From contig JAJYHX010000003.1 of NCBI GenBank assembly GCA_021784575.1, positions 124,001-188,000 on the forward strand: a stretch of 64,000 nt of DNA, in the 5' to 3' direction. The notes under the pieces are model-generated. The model searched no databases and was not told the DNA's origin. It worked only from the letters and a program-made list of their open reading frames with translations. The DNA comes from Nitrospirota bacterium. Lineage in GTDB: Bacteria; Nitrospirota; JACRHJ01. Of the stretch, positions 20,160 through 30,067 are shown piece after piece. A program made the position numbers and the translations under genes. Each line of letters starts with the position of its first letter. The stretch's first letter is position 1.

Positions 20160-20885
20160 CCGCCTTTGCGCCCGTCATTCCCGCCCCGGCTTTATTCACA
20201 CCGGGGCAGACTCCGCGAAGAATCCACAGTTGTCATAACGCCCCCTCGATCCCCCTCTTATCTTAAGAGGGGGATGAAGGTAGCCCGTCATTCCCGCGAA
20301 GGCGGGAATCCAGGAATTTTCAGGATATTCGGCTCATCCCAAATACCCCGGCTTTGTCAGGATGTTCGGACTCGCTCCACGAGATTCGGCAGGGCATCTC
20401 TACAGGCTTGCTCGCTATGCGGCAAAAACTCCTCGCTGCGTTCGTCAGACAGGTTTGCCGCATGGCCGCTCACTTCGCCGAGAGTTGCCGATGCCTCATC
20501 CCAAATTGCGCTCGCCCCGAATATCCTTGCCGCCGCCACGCCTGTCATTCTGAGCTCCGCGAAGAATCCACCCTTCGCAGGTCATCCCTGCTCCGTCTGC
20601 TCATCGTAGGGGCACAATTCATTGCGCCCGGCTTTACTCATAAAACGGATGGACTGAGAGAGTTCCGGCGGGGTGATTATACGGCACAATTCATTGCGCC
20701 CGGCTTTACTCATAAAACGCCCGGATTCCCGTGAGCAATCCTCATCGGTCGGCGAAGCCCGTTGTCAATAGCAGTTCCGGACTGGTTCTGCAACCCACGG
20801 ATTATTAAAATAAATTTATAGAAAAACCGTAAATTTCCCCCGGTATCGAAAACGGGCGGTTTTTATGGCGGCGGGTGCGGTTTCG
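20160..20885. repeat. Composite intergenic repeat, copy A
   Basis: Shares ordered modules with 37430-37910 and 45890-46290. Confidence 0.75.
20232..20280 (+). repeat. Palindromic spacer repeat unit within composite copy A
   Basis: CATAACGCCCCCTCGATCCCCCTCTTATCTTAAGAGGGGGATGAAGG. Confidence 0.85.
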
Positions 20886-21755
20886 CTACATTTTGAGGCT
20901 TCGGAAGAAAGCGAAAAAACTGCCCGTAAACCCAAGCAGCGTCCCGGCAAACATAAGCCCGATCCACACGCCGGCCGGCAGGAAATGCACATCGCCCGAC
21001 AGGGTCGGCAGGGCCTTCGACGTCTCGACCCAGCGAACCGTAACATAAAGAAATCCCACGGAAATTCCCGACGCGACGAACCCCTGGAGCGCCCCTTCGG
21101 CAAGGAACGGCCCCATGATAAACGGCCTTGTAGATCCGAGAAATTTCATAACCTCTATCTCCGAGGCGTGCCGAAGCACTGCGAGCCTCAGGGTGCTGTA
21201 GCTTATGAAAACCACTCCAATCAATACGGCCAGACCCAGGCCAAGCCCCACTAACTCAAAGGAATTAAAGAGATTTTTGAGCCTCCCGGCCTCCGCCTGG
21301 AGGTACTGCACATCCTCCACGCCGGGCATGGATTTAAGGCCCTGGACAAGTTCCTCGGCGCTCCCGGGCGTGCCCCCCGCCTTGAGGCCAATATCGAAAG
21401 AGGCCGGCAGAGGGTTCATCCCCATACTGTTTATAAGGTCGCCCTCTTCCTGGTCGCTCCCGGAAAAATCCTTTAAAGCCTGGGACTTGGACGTGTAACC
21501 AACCGAAGCCACGAGCGGGTAGGAACCGAGGCGGCTTTTTATGGCGTCCATCTGCGCCGCAGTAACGCCGTCCTTGAGGTACACGGTCAAGGGAAACTTC
21601 TCGTTTGCGGCGGAAAAGGCGCCTTCAAGATTAAGAAAAACAATAAGATACGCGCCAAGGAAGCCGAATGCCACCGCCAGCGTAACAGCGGTGAAAAAGC
21701 TCGTTATCCTGCTCTCCCATAGGTTCCTTAGCGCGGTCAGGAGGAAATATTTCAT
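20886..21755 (-). CDS. ftsX: Cell division ABC-type permease FtsX
   Basis: LTVYLKDGVTAAQMDAIKSRLGSYPLVASVGYTSKSQAL; four TM topology. Confidence 0.9.
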   Translation of the reverse strand: MKYFLLTALRNLWESRITSFFTAVTLAVAFGFLGAYLIVFLNLEGAFSAANEKFPLTVYLKDGVTAAQMDAIKSRLGSYPLVASVGYTSKSQALKDFSGSDQEEGDLINSMGMNPLPASFDIGLKAGGTPGSAEELVQGLKSMPGVEDVQYLQAEAGRLKNLFNSFELVGLGLGLAVLIGVVFISYSTLRLAVLRHASEIEVMKFLGSTRPFIMGPFLAEGALQGFVASGISVGFLYVTVRWVETSKALPTLSGDVHFLPAGVWIGLMFAGTLLGFTGSFFAFFRSLKM

Positions 21756-21825
21756 GGGCGGGATTATATCCGAAAAAGAAAGGTTTTTAAAGAGGAGTTT
21801 TTATTGTCCGTGATATAATGGCCTT

Positions 21826-22233
21826 ATGAAAATCTACGTCTATTCCGCCGATTTCGTTGTATTTATTCATCTGCTCTGGATACTGTTCTTAATATCCGGG
21901 GCATACTGGGGCGTGCGGCACAAGGCCGTAAGAATCATCCATATCCTGGGCCTGGGATACGCCTTCATCGTAAATCTCTTCGATTTCTACTGTCCCCTAA
22001 CCCGCCTTGAGACCTGGCTCGAATACAAATATTCGCCATCCGGGGCATACGCAGGCTCGTTTATCACCCATTACATGGATAAAATAATCTACATCGACCT
22101 GCCTGACTGGGCGATATTCCTTCTGACCGCCGCCCTGTGCGCGTTCAACGCGTGGGTATATCTCAAGCGATGGCGGCGGGGCGGCGCGGGTAGAGGGCTG
22201 TCTCGCAGAAAAAATATCTTGAACGCAAAATAG
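21826..22233 (+). CDS. DUF2784-like membrane protein
   Basis: ADFVVFIHLLWILFLISGAYWG...FDFYCPLTRLETWLEYK. Confidence 0.8.
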   Translation: MKIYVYSADFVVFIHLLWILFLISGAYWGVRHKAVRIIHILGLGYAFIVNLFDFYCPLTRLETWLEYKYSPSGAYAGSFITHYMDKIIYIDLPDWAIFLLTAALCAFNAWVYLKRWRRGGAGRGLSRRKNILNAK

Positions 22234-22295
22234 AACTATAGCCGCCTTGGCGTTATTTTGAATAATATTTTTCGCATAGAATGCCCTCTCCACTT

Positions 22296-23615
22296 TTATT
22301 TCTTCAGCCTTCCCTGCCGAACGAAGCTTTCCACCCACCTGTCCTCCGGGCTGTAACGCTCGTCTATCATGCGGTCGAAAACGCCGGGGTCTATCGGGAA
22401 CTGCGACATCGTCTTCACGACCAGCCCCCCGTCCGTCTCTTCGATGACGTCTTTCGAATAGAACTCCTTCCACGCCCGGATATAGCCCTCATAAAGCTCA
22501 TCAGGCGTCATAAGGGCCGGCCTGTAGACGACGTTCGTGGTGGTATAACGGGAGAGGTCGCGGTCGATAATCCGTCCCTCGGCTTCGAGCTTTTCGTGCA
22601 GGCGCGTCTTCGGATACGGCGTGAGTATCAGGAATTCGCACTCCTCTATCCCGGTCTTTTTTGCGAACTCCACCGTCCTGTCGAATACGCCCTTGTCGTC
22701 GTAATCGTATCCGAAAACGAACGAGGCGATAAGCTTTATCCCGGCGTCATGGAAACGCTTGATGTTCTCCAGGTGCTTCCCGGCGGTGGTAAAACCAGCG
22801 CGCTTCTCTCCGAAAGAGGCCGACATCCACGGGCCGACGTCCACATACAGGAGCCAGCAGCCGGACTTCACGAGCCTTCCCACATATTCCCCGTCCTGCG
22901 CGGCGGCAAGCGGGGCAAGGCCCGTCCATTTCTTTCCCATACCCGCCATGCCGTCAAAAAGCTCGTAGCTCCTGCGCTTTGCGAGGTGGAAGTTGTCGTC
23001 CACGAAGAAGATATATTCACCCATCTTCTCGAGCTCGGCAAGGGCCTCCTTTATCGGCCTGCCGCGATAGGACGTCCCGAATAGGCCGGGGACGGAGCAG
23101 AACTCGCAGTTCACCGGGCATCCGCGCGATACCTGCATGGACTGCATCGGGATATATCCCTTTCCCGAAAGAAGGTCCCGCCGGGGCCAGGAGACGTTCT
23201 CCATCTGGGGCCGCTCGATGCATTTATAAAACTTCTTCATGGAGCCGCTTATAAAATCTTTTACAAGACCCTCCCACGTCCCTTCCGCCTCGCCGACAAC
23301 CACCGCGTCGGCATGAAGGGCCGATTCCTCCGGCATAAGCGATGGGTGAAGCCCTCCCAGGACGACGGGGATGTTCTTCGCCCGGAAGCGGTCGGCTATG
23401 TCGTACGCGCGTTTTGCCTGGCATGTCATGGCGGAGATCGCCACCATGTCCGCAGGCTCGTCGAAATCGACAGGCTCGATGCGCTCGTCCGTGAAGGAAA
23501 GCTCAATCTCCGGCGGCGTAAGCGCGGCGACGGTTATCATCCCGAGCGTGTGGATGTACCGCCGGTATTTCAAAGGGAAGTTGCCCCATTCGGGGTAGAT
23601 CAATTTAATTTTCAT
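22296..23615 (-). CDS. B12-binding-domain radical SAM protein
   Basis: B12-binding-like N-terminus, SRGCPVNCEFCSVPGLFG (CxxxCxxC). Confidence 0.92.
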   Translation of the reverse strand: MKIKLIYPEWGNFPLKYRRYIHTLGMITVAALTPPEIELSFTDERIEPVDFDEPADMVAISAMTCQAKRAYDIADRFRAKNIPVVLGGLHPSLMPEESALHADAVVVGEAEGTWEGLVKDFISGSMKKFYKCIERPQMENVSWPRRDLLSGKGYIPMQSMQVSRGCPVNCEFCSVPGLFGTSYRGRPIKEALAELEKMGEYIFFVDDNFHLAKRRSYELFDGMAGMGKKWTGLAPLAAAQDGEYVGRLVKSGCWLLYVDVGPWMSASFGEKRAGFTTAGKHLENIKRFHDAGIKLIASFVFGYDYDDKGVFDRTVEFAKKTGIEECEFLILTPYPKTRLHEKLEAEGRIIDRDLSRYTTTNVVYRPALMTPDELYEGYIRAWKEFYSKDVIEETDGGLVVKTMSQFPIDPGVFDRMIDERYSPEDRWVESFVRQGRLKK

Positions 23616-24592
23616 TTCCAGAACCTCGTGAAGCAGTACCACTGGTCGTAATACCGCCCGATATATTTCTCGAATACCGCCACGACCTTCTCCAGGTTCT
23701 CCCGCACGTCCTTTTCCCTGTCCCCGGTGGTCTTTGCGTAAATCGGCTCCTCGACGATTATCCTGTAGCGGGCGTCCTTGTCAAGGAGGATGAAAGACGG
23801 CAGTATCGGCGCGCCGGAGAGCATCGAGAGCAGGATCGGCCCGCGCGGGAAATATGCCTCGGCGTCGAAGAACTTGGTTTTGACTCCGCTGTCGTGGAAC
23901 AGCTTGTCCCCCTGCATGGCGACAAGCTCGCCCTTCTGGAGCACCCGGAGCATCTCGAGCGGCGAGATCTTGTCCGGGTCCAGCCGTATCTCCTTCACGC
24001 CGCGCATCATGCGCTTCCTCGTCCTCTCCCGCTCTATCTCCTCGTGCCCGTCCGGGAAATAGACTATGTTGACCGGATGGCCGAGCTTGGAGAGCACTAT
24101 GCCGCCCATCTCCCAGTTCCCCAGGTGTGCGGTAAGGAGAATCGCGCCCTTGCCCCTGGCGATGACGTCCTTGAGATTATCATACCCTTCGGCATGGGAA
24201 AGGATTTCCGAGAGCTCGCTCTCCCGGCGGTGGTTATACCGGAACAGGTCTATCAGGTAATAGCCGTAGTTCACGCACATGCGGAAGGTCGCGGTAAACA
24301 ACTTCCATCTCGAAGCGTCCTTGCCAAGTATGTGCTTCAGGTTATCCTGGTAGTTGTGCCGCCGGTTGACGAAGAACGGGTAGTATATGGCCGTTATAAT
24401 CCAGGAAAATGCGCGAGAGAGCCACAGCGGCCAGTTGCGTATGGCCCAGAAAAATAGCGGCATGAACGTTATTGCGGCGAAATGATACGGCAGGGTTTCC
24501 TGGCGGTTTCTTTTAAGCCTCTGGACATCTTGAAAAGCCATGAGAAAATAATAACCAAAAAAAAGAGGAGATTCAAGGCTTATTGTTGACAA
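23612..24592 (-). CDS. LpxL/HtrB-like lysophospholipid/lipid A acyltransferase (start could be 24541)
   Basis: GAILLTAHLGNWEMGGIVLSKLGHPVNIVYFP, QGDKLFHDSGVKTKFFDAEAYFPRGP. Confidence 0.88.
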   Translation of the reverse strand: MSTISLESPLFFGYYFLMAFQDVQRLKRNRQETLPYHFAAITFMPLFFWAIRNWPLWLSRAFSWIITAIYYPFFVNRRHNYQDNLKHILGKDASRWKLFTATFRMCVNYGYYLIDLFRYNHRRESELSEILSHAEGYDNLKDVIARGKGAILLTAHLGNWEMGGIVLSKLGHPVNIVYFPDGHEEIERERTRKRMMRGVKEIRLDPDKISPLEMLRVLQKGELVAMQGDKLFHDSGVKTKFFDAEAYFPRGPILLSMLSGAPILPSFILLDKDARYRIIVEEPIYAKTTGDREKDVRENLEKVVAVFEKYIGRYYDQWYCFTRFWK

Positions 24593-24616
24593 GCGCGGGA
24601 TAATCTATTTAAATAA

Positions 24617-24670
24617 GTAACGCCCCCTCCCCTCTGTCATTCTCTTAACTCAAGAGGGGGAAGAAGGAAG
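24617..24670 (+). repeat. Palindromic spacer repeat in the 5' region of the phosphohexomutase gene
   Basis: TAACGCCCCCTCCCCTCTGTCATTCTCTTAACTCAAGAGGGGGAAGAAGG. Confidence 0.75.
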
Positions 24671-24701
24671 ACGCCATTCCGAGGAGCGAATAATCTGCCC
24701 T

Positions 24702-26054
24702 ATGAAACTATCCTGCTTTAAAGCCTACGATGTCCGGGGCAAGGTCCCGGAAGAACTGGACGAGCTTCTCGCATATCACATAGGCCGGGCGCTGGCGGAA
24801 GTCCTGAAGCCGGGCGCGGTCGTCGTCGGTCGGGACGTGCGGCCGTCAAGCCCCGCGCTGGCAAAGTCCGTCTCCGAAGGTCTTCTCGATTCCGGCATGG
24901 ACGTGCTGGACATCGGGCTTTGCGGGACGGAGCAGGTATATTTCTCGACCGCCCGCCTTCGCGCCTCCGGCGGGGTAATGATAACCGCGAGCCACAACCC
25001 GAAAGGCTACAACGGGATAAAGTTCGTCCGGGAGGAATCGAAACCCATAAGCGGAGACACCGGCCTGAAGGAGATAGAGGCCCTGGCCGCGAGGGGCGGG
25101 TTCGGCGAGGCGGCCGGGCGCGGAGAGATAACCGGCGCGGACACATCCGACGCATACATAAATCACCTTTTATCATATATAAAACCGTCGTCTCTCCCGA
25201 AATTCAGGATACTGGCAAACCCCGGCAACGGTTGCGCCGGGCCTGTGATAGACATGCTGGAGAGGCGGCTGCCCCTCAGGTTCACGAAGATATTCTCGGA
25301 ACCCGACGGCGATTTCCCGAACGGCGTTCCGAACCCGCTCCTGCCGGAGAACCGGGATATGACGGCAAAGGCCGTCGTCGAGTCCGGCGCGGACATCGGC
25401 CTTGCCTGGGACGGGGACTTCGACCGCTGTTTCTTTTTCGACGAAAAGGGGAACTTCATCGAGGGATATTATATCGTCGGGCTGCTCGCGGAGGCCATGC
25501 TGGCAAAGCATCCTGGGGCGAAGATTATCCACGACCCGCGCCTGACATGGAACACCCGTGAGATAGTCCGGGCCGCCGGAGGGATCCCGGTGCTGAGCAA
25601 GGCGGGACATGCGTTCATGAAGGAGCGTCTGCGCGCCGAGAACGCGGTATACGGCGGCGAGATGTCCGCGCATCACTACTTCCGCGAGTTCTCATACTGC
25701 GACAGCGGGATGATCCCGTGGCTCCTCGTCCTTTCCGTCATGGCGCGCAAAGGGAAAACACTCTCCGAGCTTGTCGAGGAGCGCGAGAGGCTTTACCCTG
25801 TTAGCGGCGAGATAAACAGGGAGATTTCAGACCCTGCGGCGGCGATAATGAAAGTGGAAGAGCGTTACTCCCCCGGCGCAGTTTCCATCGACCGCACCGA
25901 CGGCGTAAGCATCGAGTATCCGGACTGGCGCTTCAACCTCCGCATGTCCAACACAGAGCCGCTCGTGCGGCTGAACGTCGAGGCGCGGGGGGACAGGGAA
26001 CTGATGGAGCGGAAGACGGAAGAGCTGCTGGAGATGATGGACAAGGCGTCATAG
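24702..26054 (+). CDS. Phosphomannomutase/phosphoglucomutase
   Basis: FKAYDVRGKVPEEL, MITASHNPKGYNGIKFVREE, AWDGDFDRCFFFDEKG. Confidence 0.95.
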   Translation: MKLSCFKAYDVRGKVPEELDELLAYHIGRALAEVLKPGAVVVGRDVRPSSPALAKSVSEGLLDSGMDVLDIGLCGTEQVYFSTARLRASGGVMITASHNPKGYNGIKFVREESKPISGDTGLKEIEALAARGGFGEAAGRGEITGADTSDAYINHLLSYIKPSSLPKFRILANPGNGCAGPVIDMLERRLPLRFTKIFSEPDGDFPNGVPNPLLPENRDMTAKAVVESGADIGLAWDGDFDRCFFFDEKGNFIEGYYIVGLLAEAMLAKHPGAKIIHDPRLTWNTREIVRAAGGIPVLSKAGHAFMKERLRAENAVYGGEMSAHHYFREFSYCDSGMIPWLLVLSVMARKGKTLSELVEERERLYPVSGEINREISDPAAAIMKVEERYSPGAVSIDRTDGVSIEYPDWRFNLRMSNTEPLVRLNVEARGDRELMERKTEELLEMMDKAS

Positions 26055-27482
26055 CACCGCGCTCGTCAGTCTTGCCATGTTCTCAAGGAACCTGTCTCTC
26101 CTGCGGCGTTTCCGGAAGCGTTTTATGTCGAGTTCCATCGAGTCTTCCAGGTCTTCGTAGAAATGCCTTTCGAGGTTCTCCGCGACGGCCTTTGAGTAGC
26201 AGACGGCGCAGACCTCGAAGTTCAGCCGGAAGCTCCTGATGTCCATGTTCGCCGTGCCCACGATGCCCAGTTCCCCGTCCACGCTCATGGTCTTGGAATG
26301 TATAAATCCCTTTTTATATTGGTATATCCTGCATCCGACCTCGAGCAGCTCCTTGAAATACGCCTGGCTTGCGTATTTTATTATGCCCCTGTCGAACTTC
26401 CTTGGAATCAGCAGCCGCACGTCCACGCCCCTGAGCGCGGCGGTTATAAGCGCCGTCTGCACGGACTCGTCCGGAATGAAATACGGAGTCGTGATGCAAA
26501 GCCTCTTCTGGGCCGACGTAATGGCCGTGAAATAGAGCTTCGCCACCTGGTCTATCTGCCTGTCCGGCCCGCTCGGCACAACCTGGACAATCTCGCCCGC
26601 AGCGTCCTCCGGCCAGCCCTCCGCGAGGTATTTCGCCCCGAGCATCTCGCCCGTGACATAGAACCAGTCCTCGGCGAATATCAGCTGGAGGTGGTTTGCC
26701 GCTGGGCCCGTGAGCTTTATGTTCGTGTCCCGCCAATAGCCGAATTCCCTGTCCTTGCCGAGGTATTCGTCCCCGATGTTTATCCCGCCGGTGTATGCCG
26801 TCCTGCCGTCCACGACGAGTATCTTCCGGTGGTTCCGGAAGTTCGCGTAGGCGCCCCGGAAGCGGGAGAAATATCCCGGCCTGTATTCCCTGACCTGCCC
26901 CCCCGCCTTTATAAGCGGCTCGAAGAACTTGAGCTTCGTCGACCAGGAGCCTATGTCGTCGTACATCAGCCGGACTTCCGCCCCCGCCCTTGCCCGCTCG
27001 GTTAAAATGTCCCTGAGCCTTGTGCCCGTCCCGTCCGGTTTAAGGATATAATACATCGCGTGTATGTAGCTTTTGGCGCCCGCTATGGCCTCGAACATGT
27101 CGGGATAGGACTCCTCGGCGTCTTTCTGCACCAGGGCTATATTCCCGGTTGTCGGAGGGGGGCCGGGGAAGCTGTAAGCGAGGCGCATAAGGTCCCTGTG
27201 CCGACGGACAATCGCGGCAAGAGACCTGTTTAACGTCTTGTCGAACTCGAGCTTCTGGCGGACGTCCCCGAATGCGTTCCGGATGGCCTGGAGGAGCCGG
27301 ATGCGCATTTTTACCTTTCTTCTTCCGAAGACGAAATATGCGCCAAGGCCGATGAACGGGAGCAGTATCATCGCCAGGAGCCATGCCATCGTAGCCGCCG
27401 GACTCTGGTGTTCGTAGATTATGAACATGCAGGACAGGACGATGCTCAATGCCAGGACAGCCAGGATAAGAATGGTCCACAT
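26049..27482 (-). CDS. cls: Cardiolipin synthase
   Basis: Two HKD motifs (NFRNHRKILVVDGRTAYTGGINIGDEY; FIHSKTMSVDGELGIVGTANMD), N-terminal TM segments. Confidence 0.94.
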   Translation of the reverse strand: MWTILILAVLALSIVLSCMFIIYEHQSPAATMAWLLAMILLPFIGLGAYFVFGRRKVKMRIRLLQAIRNAFGDVRQKLEFDKTLNRSLAAIVRRHRDLMRLAYSFPGPPPTTGNIALVQKDAEESYPDMFEAIAGAKSYIHAMYYILKPDGTGTRLRDILTERARAGAEVRLMYDDIGSWSTKLKFFEPLIKAGGQVREYRPGYFSRFRGAYANFRNHRKILVVDGRTAYTGGINIGDEYLGKDREFGYWRDTNIKLTGPAANHLQLIFAEDWFYVTGEMLGAKYLAEGWPEDAAGEIVQVVPSGPDRQIDQVAKLYFTAITSAQKRLCITTPYFIPDESVQTALITAALRGVDVRLLIPRKFDRGIIKYASQAYFKELLEVGCRIYQYKKGFIHSKTMSVDGELGIVGTANMDIRSFRLNFEVCAVCYSKAVAENLERHFYEDLEDSMELDIKRFRKRRRRDRFLENMARLTSAVL

Positions 27483-27565
27483 GACTTTTTTTTAGCCGAA
27501 ACTCGCCCGGATGTCAATCTATTACTCTTGACGCCGGGCTTTTTTTCAGTGTAAGATTTACGGCT

Positions 27566-29500
27566 ATGCGCAAGATAACTTTTTATCCGGGCGGCAGGAC
27601 AGTGGATGCGAGAGACGGCCAGTCCATACTCCGGGCCGCCGGTTCCCACGGCATACACATCAACGCCACCTGCGGGGGGAAGGGCAACTGCGGCAAGTGC
27701 CGGATAATCCTGAGGGAGGGAAACGCAGCCTCAAAGGAGAGCGGCTTCTTGACCGAAAAAGAACTCTCGCAGGGAGTGCGCCTGGCCTGCCAGAGCTTCC
27801 CGGAGACCGACATTGTCGTGGAGATCCCCCTCTCCTCGCAGATGCGGCGCGGCGGCAAAATCGCCCAGGGGTCCAGGCTTGACGATCTCCAGAAGACAAT
27901 CAGCAGCGTCTGCGGCGGGGAGTTCAAACCGGTAACGCGAAAGATATTCCTGAAGCTCCCGCCGCCCGACCTCGACGACAATATCTCGGATGCCGAAAGG
28001 ATAAAACGGGAGCTTGCAAAACGCGGATACGAGGCCCAGGAGATAAGGTTCAACCTCCATATCCTGAGAAAAATGGCCGGGGCGCTGCGCGCCCGCGGCT
28101 GGGCCGTTACGCTCACGCTCCTGAGCGTCGGCAACGTCATCGAGATAATGGACGTCCAGCCGGGAGACACCGTAAAGCCCAGGCACGGCGCAGCGGTGGA
28201 CATCGGCACGACATCAATCGTCGTCTACCTTGTCGATATTTCCACCGGGAAGATACTCGACATCGCCTCGACGTACAACCCTCAGGTTCGCTGCGGCGAG
28301 GACGTAATATCCCGGATGGTATACGCCTCGGAGAAGAACGGCCTGGACGAGCTCCAGAGGCTTGCCGTCGGCGCGGTTAACGACATGCTCACGGCGATGA
28401 CAAGGAGGAAGGGGATAGACCCGGAGGGCATCGACACCATCATAGTCTCCGGCAACACGACGATGACGCACCTTTTCTACGGCATCGACCCCTCCCACAT
28501 CCGCGAGGAGCCGTATATCCCCACGGCGACATTCTTTCCGCTTATGCGCGCGCGGGCCCTGGGACTGGAGATAAACGATTTCGGCGTGATATACGCCATG
28601 CCGTGCGTCGCCTCGTATGTCGGCGGCGACATCACCTCCGGCATACTCGCCTCGAAGCTCTACAAGCGGCCGGGACTTACGCTTTTCATAGACATCGGCA
28701 CGAACGGCGAGATCGTCCTGGGCAATTCGGACTGGATGGTCACGGCCGCGTGCTCCGCGGGGCCGGCGTTCGAGGGCGGAGGCGTGAAGTTCGGAATGCG
28801 CGCTATGGAAGGGGCCATCGAAAAGGTATCGATAGACCCCGAGACGTTCGACGTGAAGATCGCCGTCATAGGGAACTGCCCGCCGCTCGGCAGCTGCGCG
28901 CCGATAGGCATCTGCGGCTCCGGGATGATCGACGCCGTCGCGGAGATGTTCCTCACGGGCGTAATCGACCTGCGCGGCAGGATTAACATGGACACGAAGA
29001 GCGACAGGGCGCGTGTCGGCGAGGACGGCCCGGAGTTCGTCCTGGTGCGGGCCGGGGAATCCGGCTCCGGCAGGGACATTTCGCTCACCGAGCCGGACAT
29101 AAACAACATCGTCCGCACGAAGGGCGCGATATACGCGGGCTTCTCCACGCTCCTGAAAGAAGTCGGCTATGCCTTCTCCGACGTGGACAAGGTATACATC
29201 GCGGGCGGGTTCGGAAACTACCTCGACGTGGAACGCGCCATAACCATCGGACTCCTGCCGGACCTGCCAGTGTCGAAGTTCGAGTTCCTGGGCAACACCT
29301 CCATAATGGGCGCTTACATGGCGCTCCTCTCCAGGGCTATGCGGAAGGACGCGGAAGACATAGCGCGGAAGATGACATATCTTGAGCTTTCCGTATCCCG
29401 CTCGTTCATGGACGAATACGTCTCATCCCTCTTCCTCCCGCACACGAACGCGGAACAGTTCCCTACGGTGCAGCACATGCTGGAATCCAAAAGGAAGTAA
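27566..29500 (+). CDS. 2Fe-2S ferredoxin/ASKHA-domain protein (RamA/RACo-like corrinoid activation family)
   Basis: INATCGGKGNCGKCRIIL...LACQ and GAAVDIGTTSIVVYLVDISTG. Confidence 0.9.
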   Translation: MRKITFYPGGRTVDARDGQSILRAAGSHGIHINATCGGKGNCGKCRIILREGNAASKESGFLTEKELSQGVRLACQSFPETDIVVEIPLSSQMRRGGKIAQGSRLDDLQKTISSVCGGEFKPVTRKIFLKLPPPDLDDNISDAERIKRELAKRGYEAQEIRFNLHILRKMAGALRARGWAVTLTLLSVGNVIEIMDVQPGDTVKPRHGAAVDIGTTSIVVYLVDISTGKILDIASTYNPQVRCGEDVISRMVYASEKNGLDELQRLAVGAVNDMLTAMTRRKGIDPEGIDTIIVSGNTTMTHLFYGIDPSHIREEPYIPTATFFPLMRARALGLEINDFGVIYAMPCVASYVGGDITSGILASKLYKRPGLTLFIDIGTNGEIVLGNSDWMVTAACSAGPAFEGGGVKFGMRAMEGAIEKVSIDPETFDVKIAVIGNCPPLGSCAPIGICGSGMIDAVAEMFLTGVIDLRGRINMDTKSDRARVGEDGPEFVLVRAGESGSGRDISLTEPDINNIVRTKGAIYAGFSTLLKEVGYAFSDVDKVYIAGGFGNYLDVERAITIGLLPDLPVSKFEFLGNTSIMGAYMALLSRAMRKDAEDIARKMTYLELSVSRSFMDEYVSSLFLPHTNAEQFPTVQHMLESKRK

Positions 29501-29548
29501 CGCCCCTGTAATCCCTCTCTTAAGATTAAGGGGGGATGGGAGTTATGA
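29498..29548 (+). repeat. Palindromic spacer repeat
   Basis: TAACGCCCCTGTAATCCCTCTCTTAAGATTAAGGGGGGATGGGAG; its TAA is the stop codon of the upstream CDS. Confidence 0.7.
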
Positions 29549-29556
29549 GATTTCGC

Positions 29557-29597
29557 TTGTCATTATTCATCCGCCCCTGATATAATTTGTATACAAA
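29557..29597 (+). promoter_or_regulatory. marR promoter with overlapping palindromic operator
   Basis: TTGTCA-N18-TATAAT followed by TTTGTATACAAA. Confidence 0.65.
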
Positions 29598-29625
29598 CTA
29601 TCAGCTTTTAAATAAAATACGGCAC

Positions 29626-30054
29626 ATGGACAAAACCGCTGAATACGACATAGAAGAGACCGTCGGTTTCCTGCTCGCCAAGGCATACCGGAGGGGCTAC
29701 GCCATTTTCCGGGACCGGCTCCAGGGCTACGGCATTACGCCGCCGCAGTTCTCGCTCCTGGCGTTCCTCTGGAAGGAGGACGGCCTGTCCCAGGCGGAAA
29801 TCTCCGAGAAGAGCCAGATAGACCGCGCGACGATGGTCGGGCTTGTGGACAGGCTGGAGAAGGAGGGCCTGGTAAGGCGGCTGAAAGACGCCTCCGACCG
29901 GCGCACCTGGCGCATCTGCCTGACAGAAAAGGGCAGGTCTGTCAAGGGCGAGCTTTGCTCCATCGCGGAAGAGGTTACGAAGGCATTTACATCCAGATTA
30001 AGCGAACGTGAAATACGGAACCTGAAAAACATTCTTTTGAAGATCAGGCGTTAA
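29626..30054 (+). CDS. MarR family transcriptional regulator
   Basis: LSQAEISEKSQIDRATMVGLVDRLEKEGLVRRLKDASDRRTWRICLTEKG. Confidence 0.93.
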   Translation: MDKTAEYDIEETVGFLLAKAYRRGYAIFRDRLQGYGITPPQFSLLAFLWKEDGLSQAEISEKSQIDRATMVGLVDRLEKEGLVRRLKDASDRRTWRICLTEKGRSVKGELCSIAEEVTKAFTSRLSEREIRNLKNILLKIRR

Positions 30055-30067
30055 CGGAGGAATTGCA

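Noticed and set aside
20154-20734. ORFs in the intergenic region after the zinc-ribbon gene
   Set aside because: Made of dispersed repeat modules also found at 37.4 and 45.9 kb; no SD or domain support.
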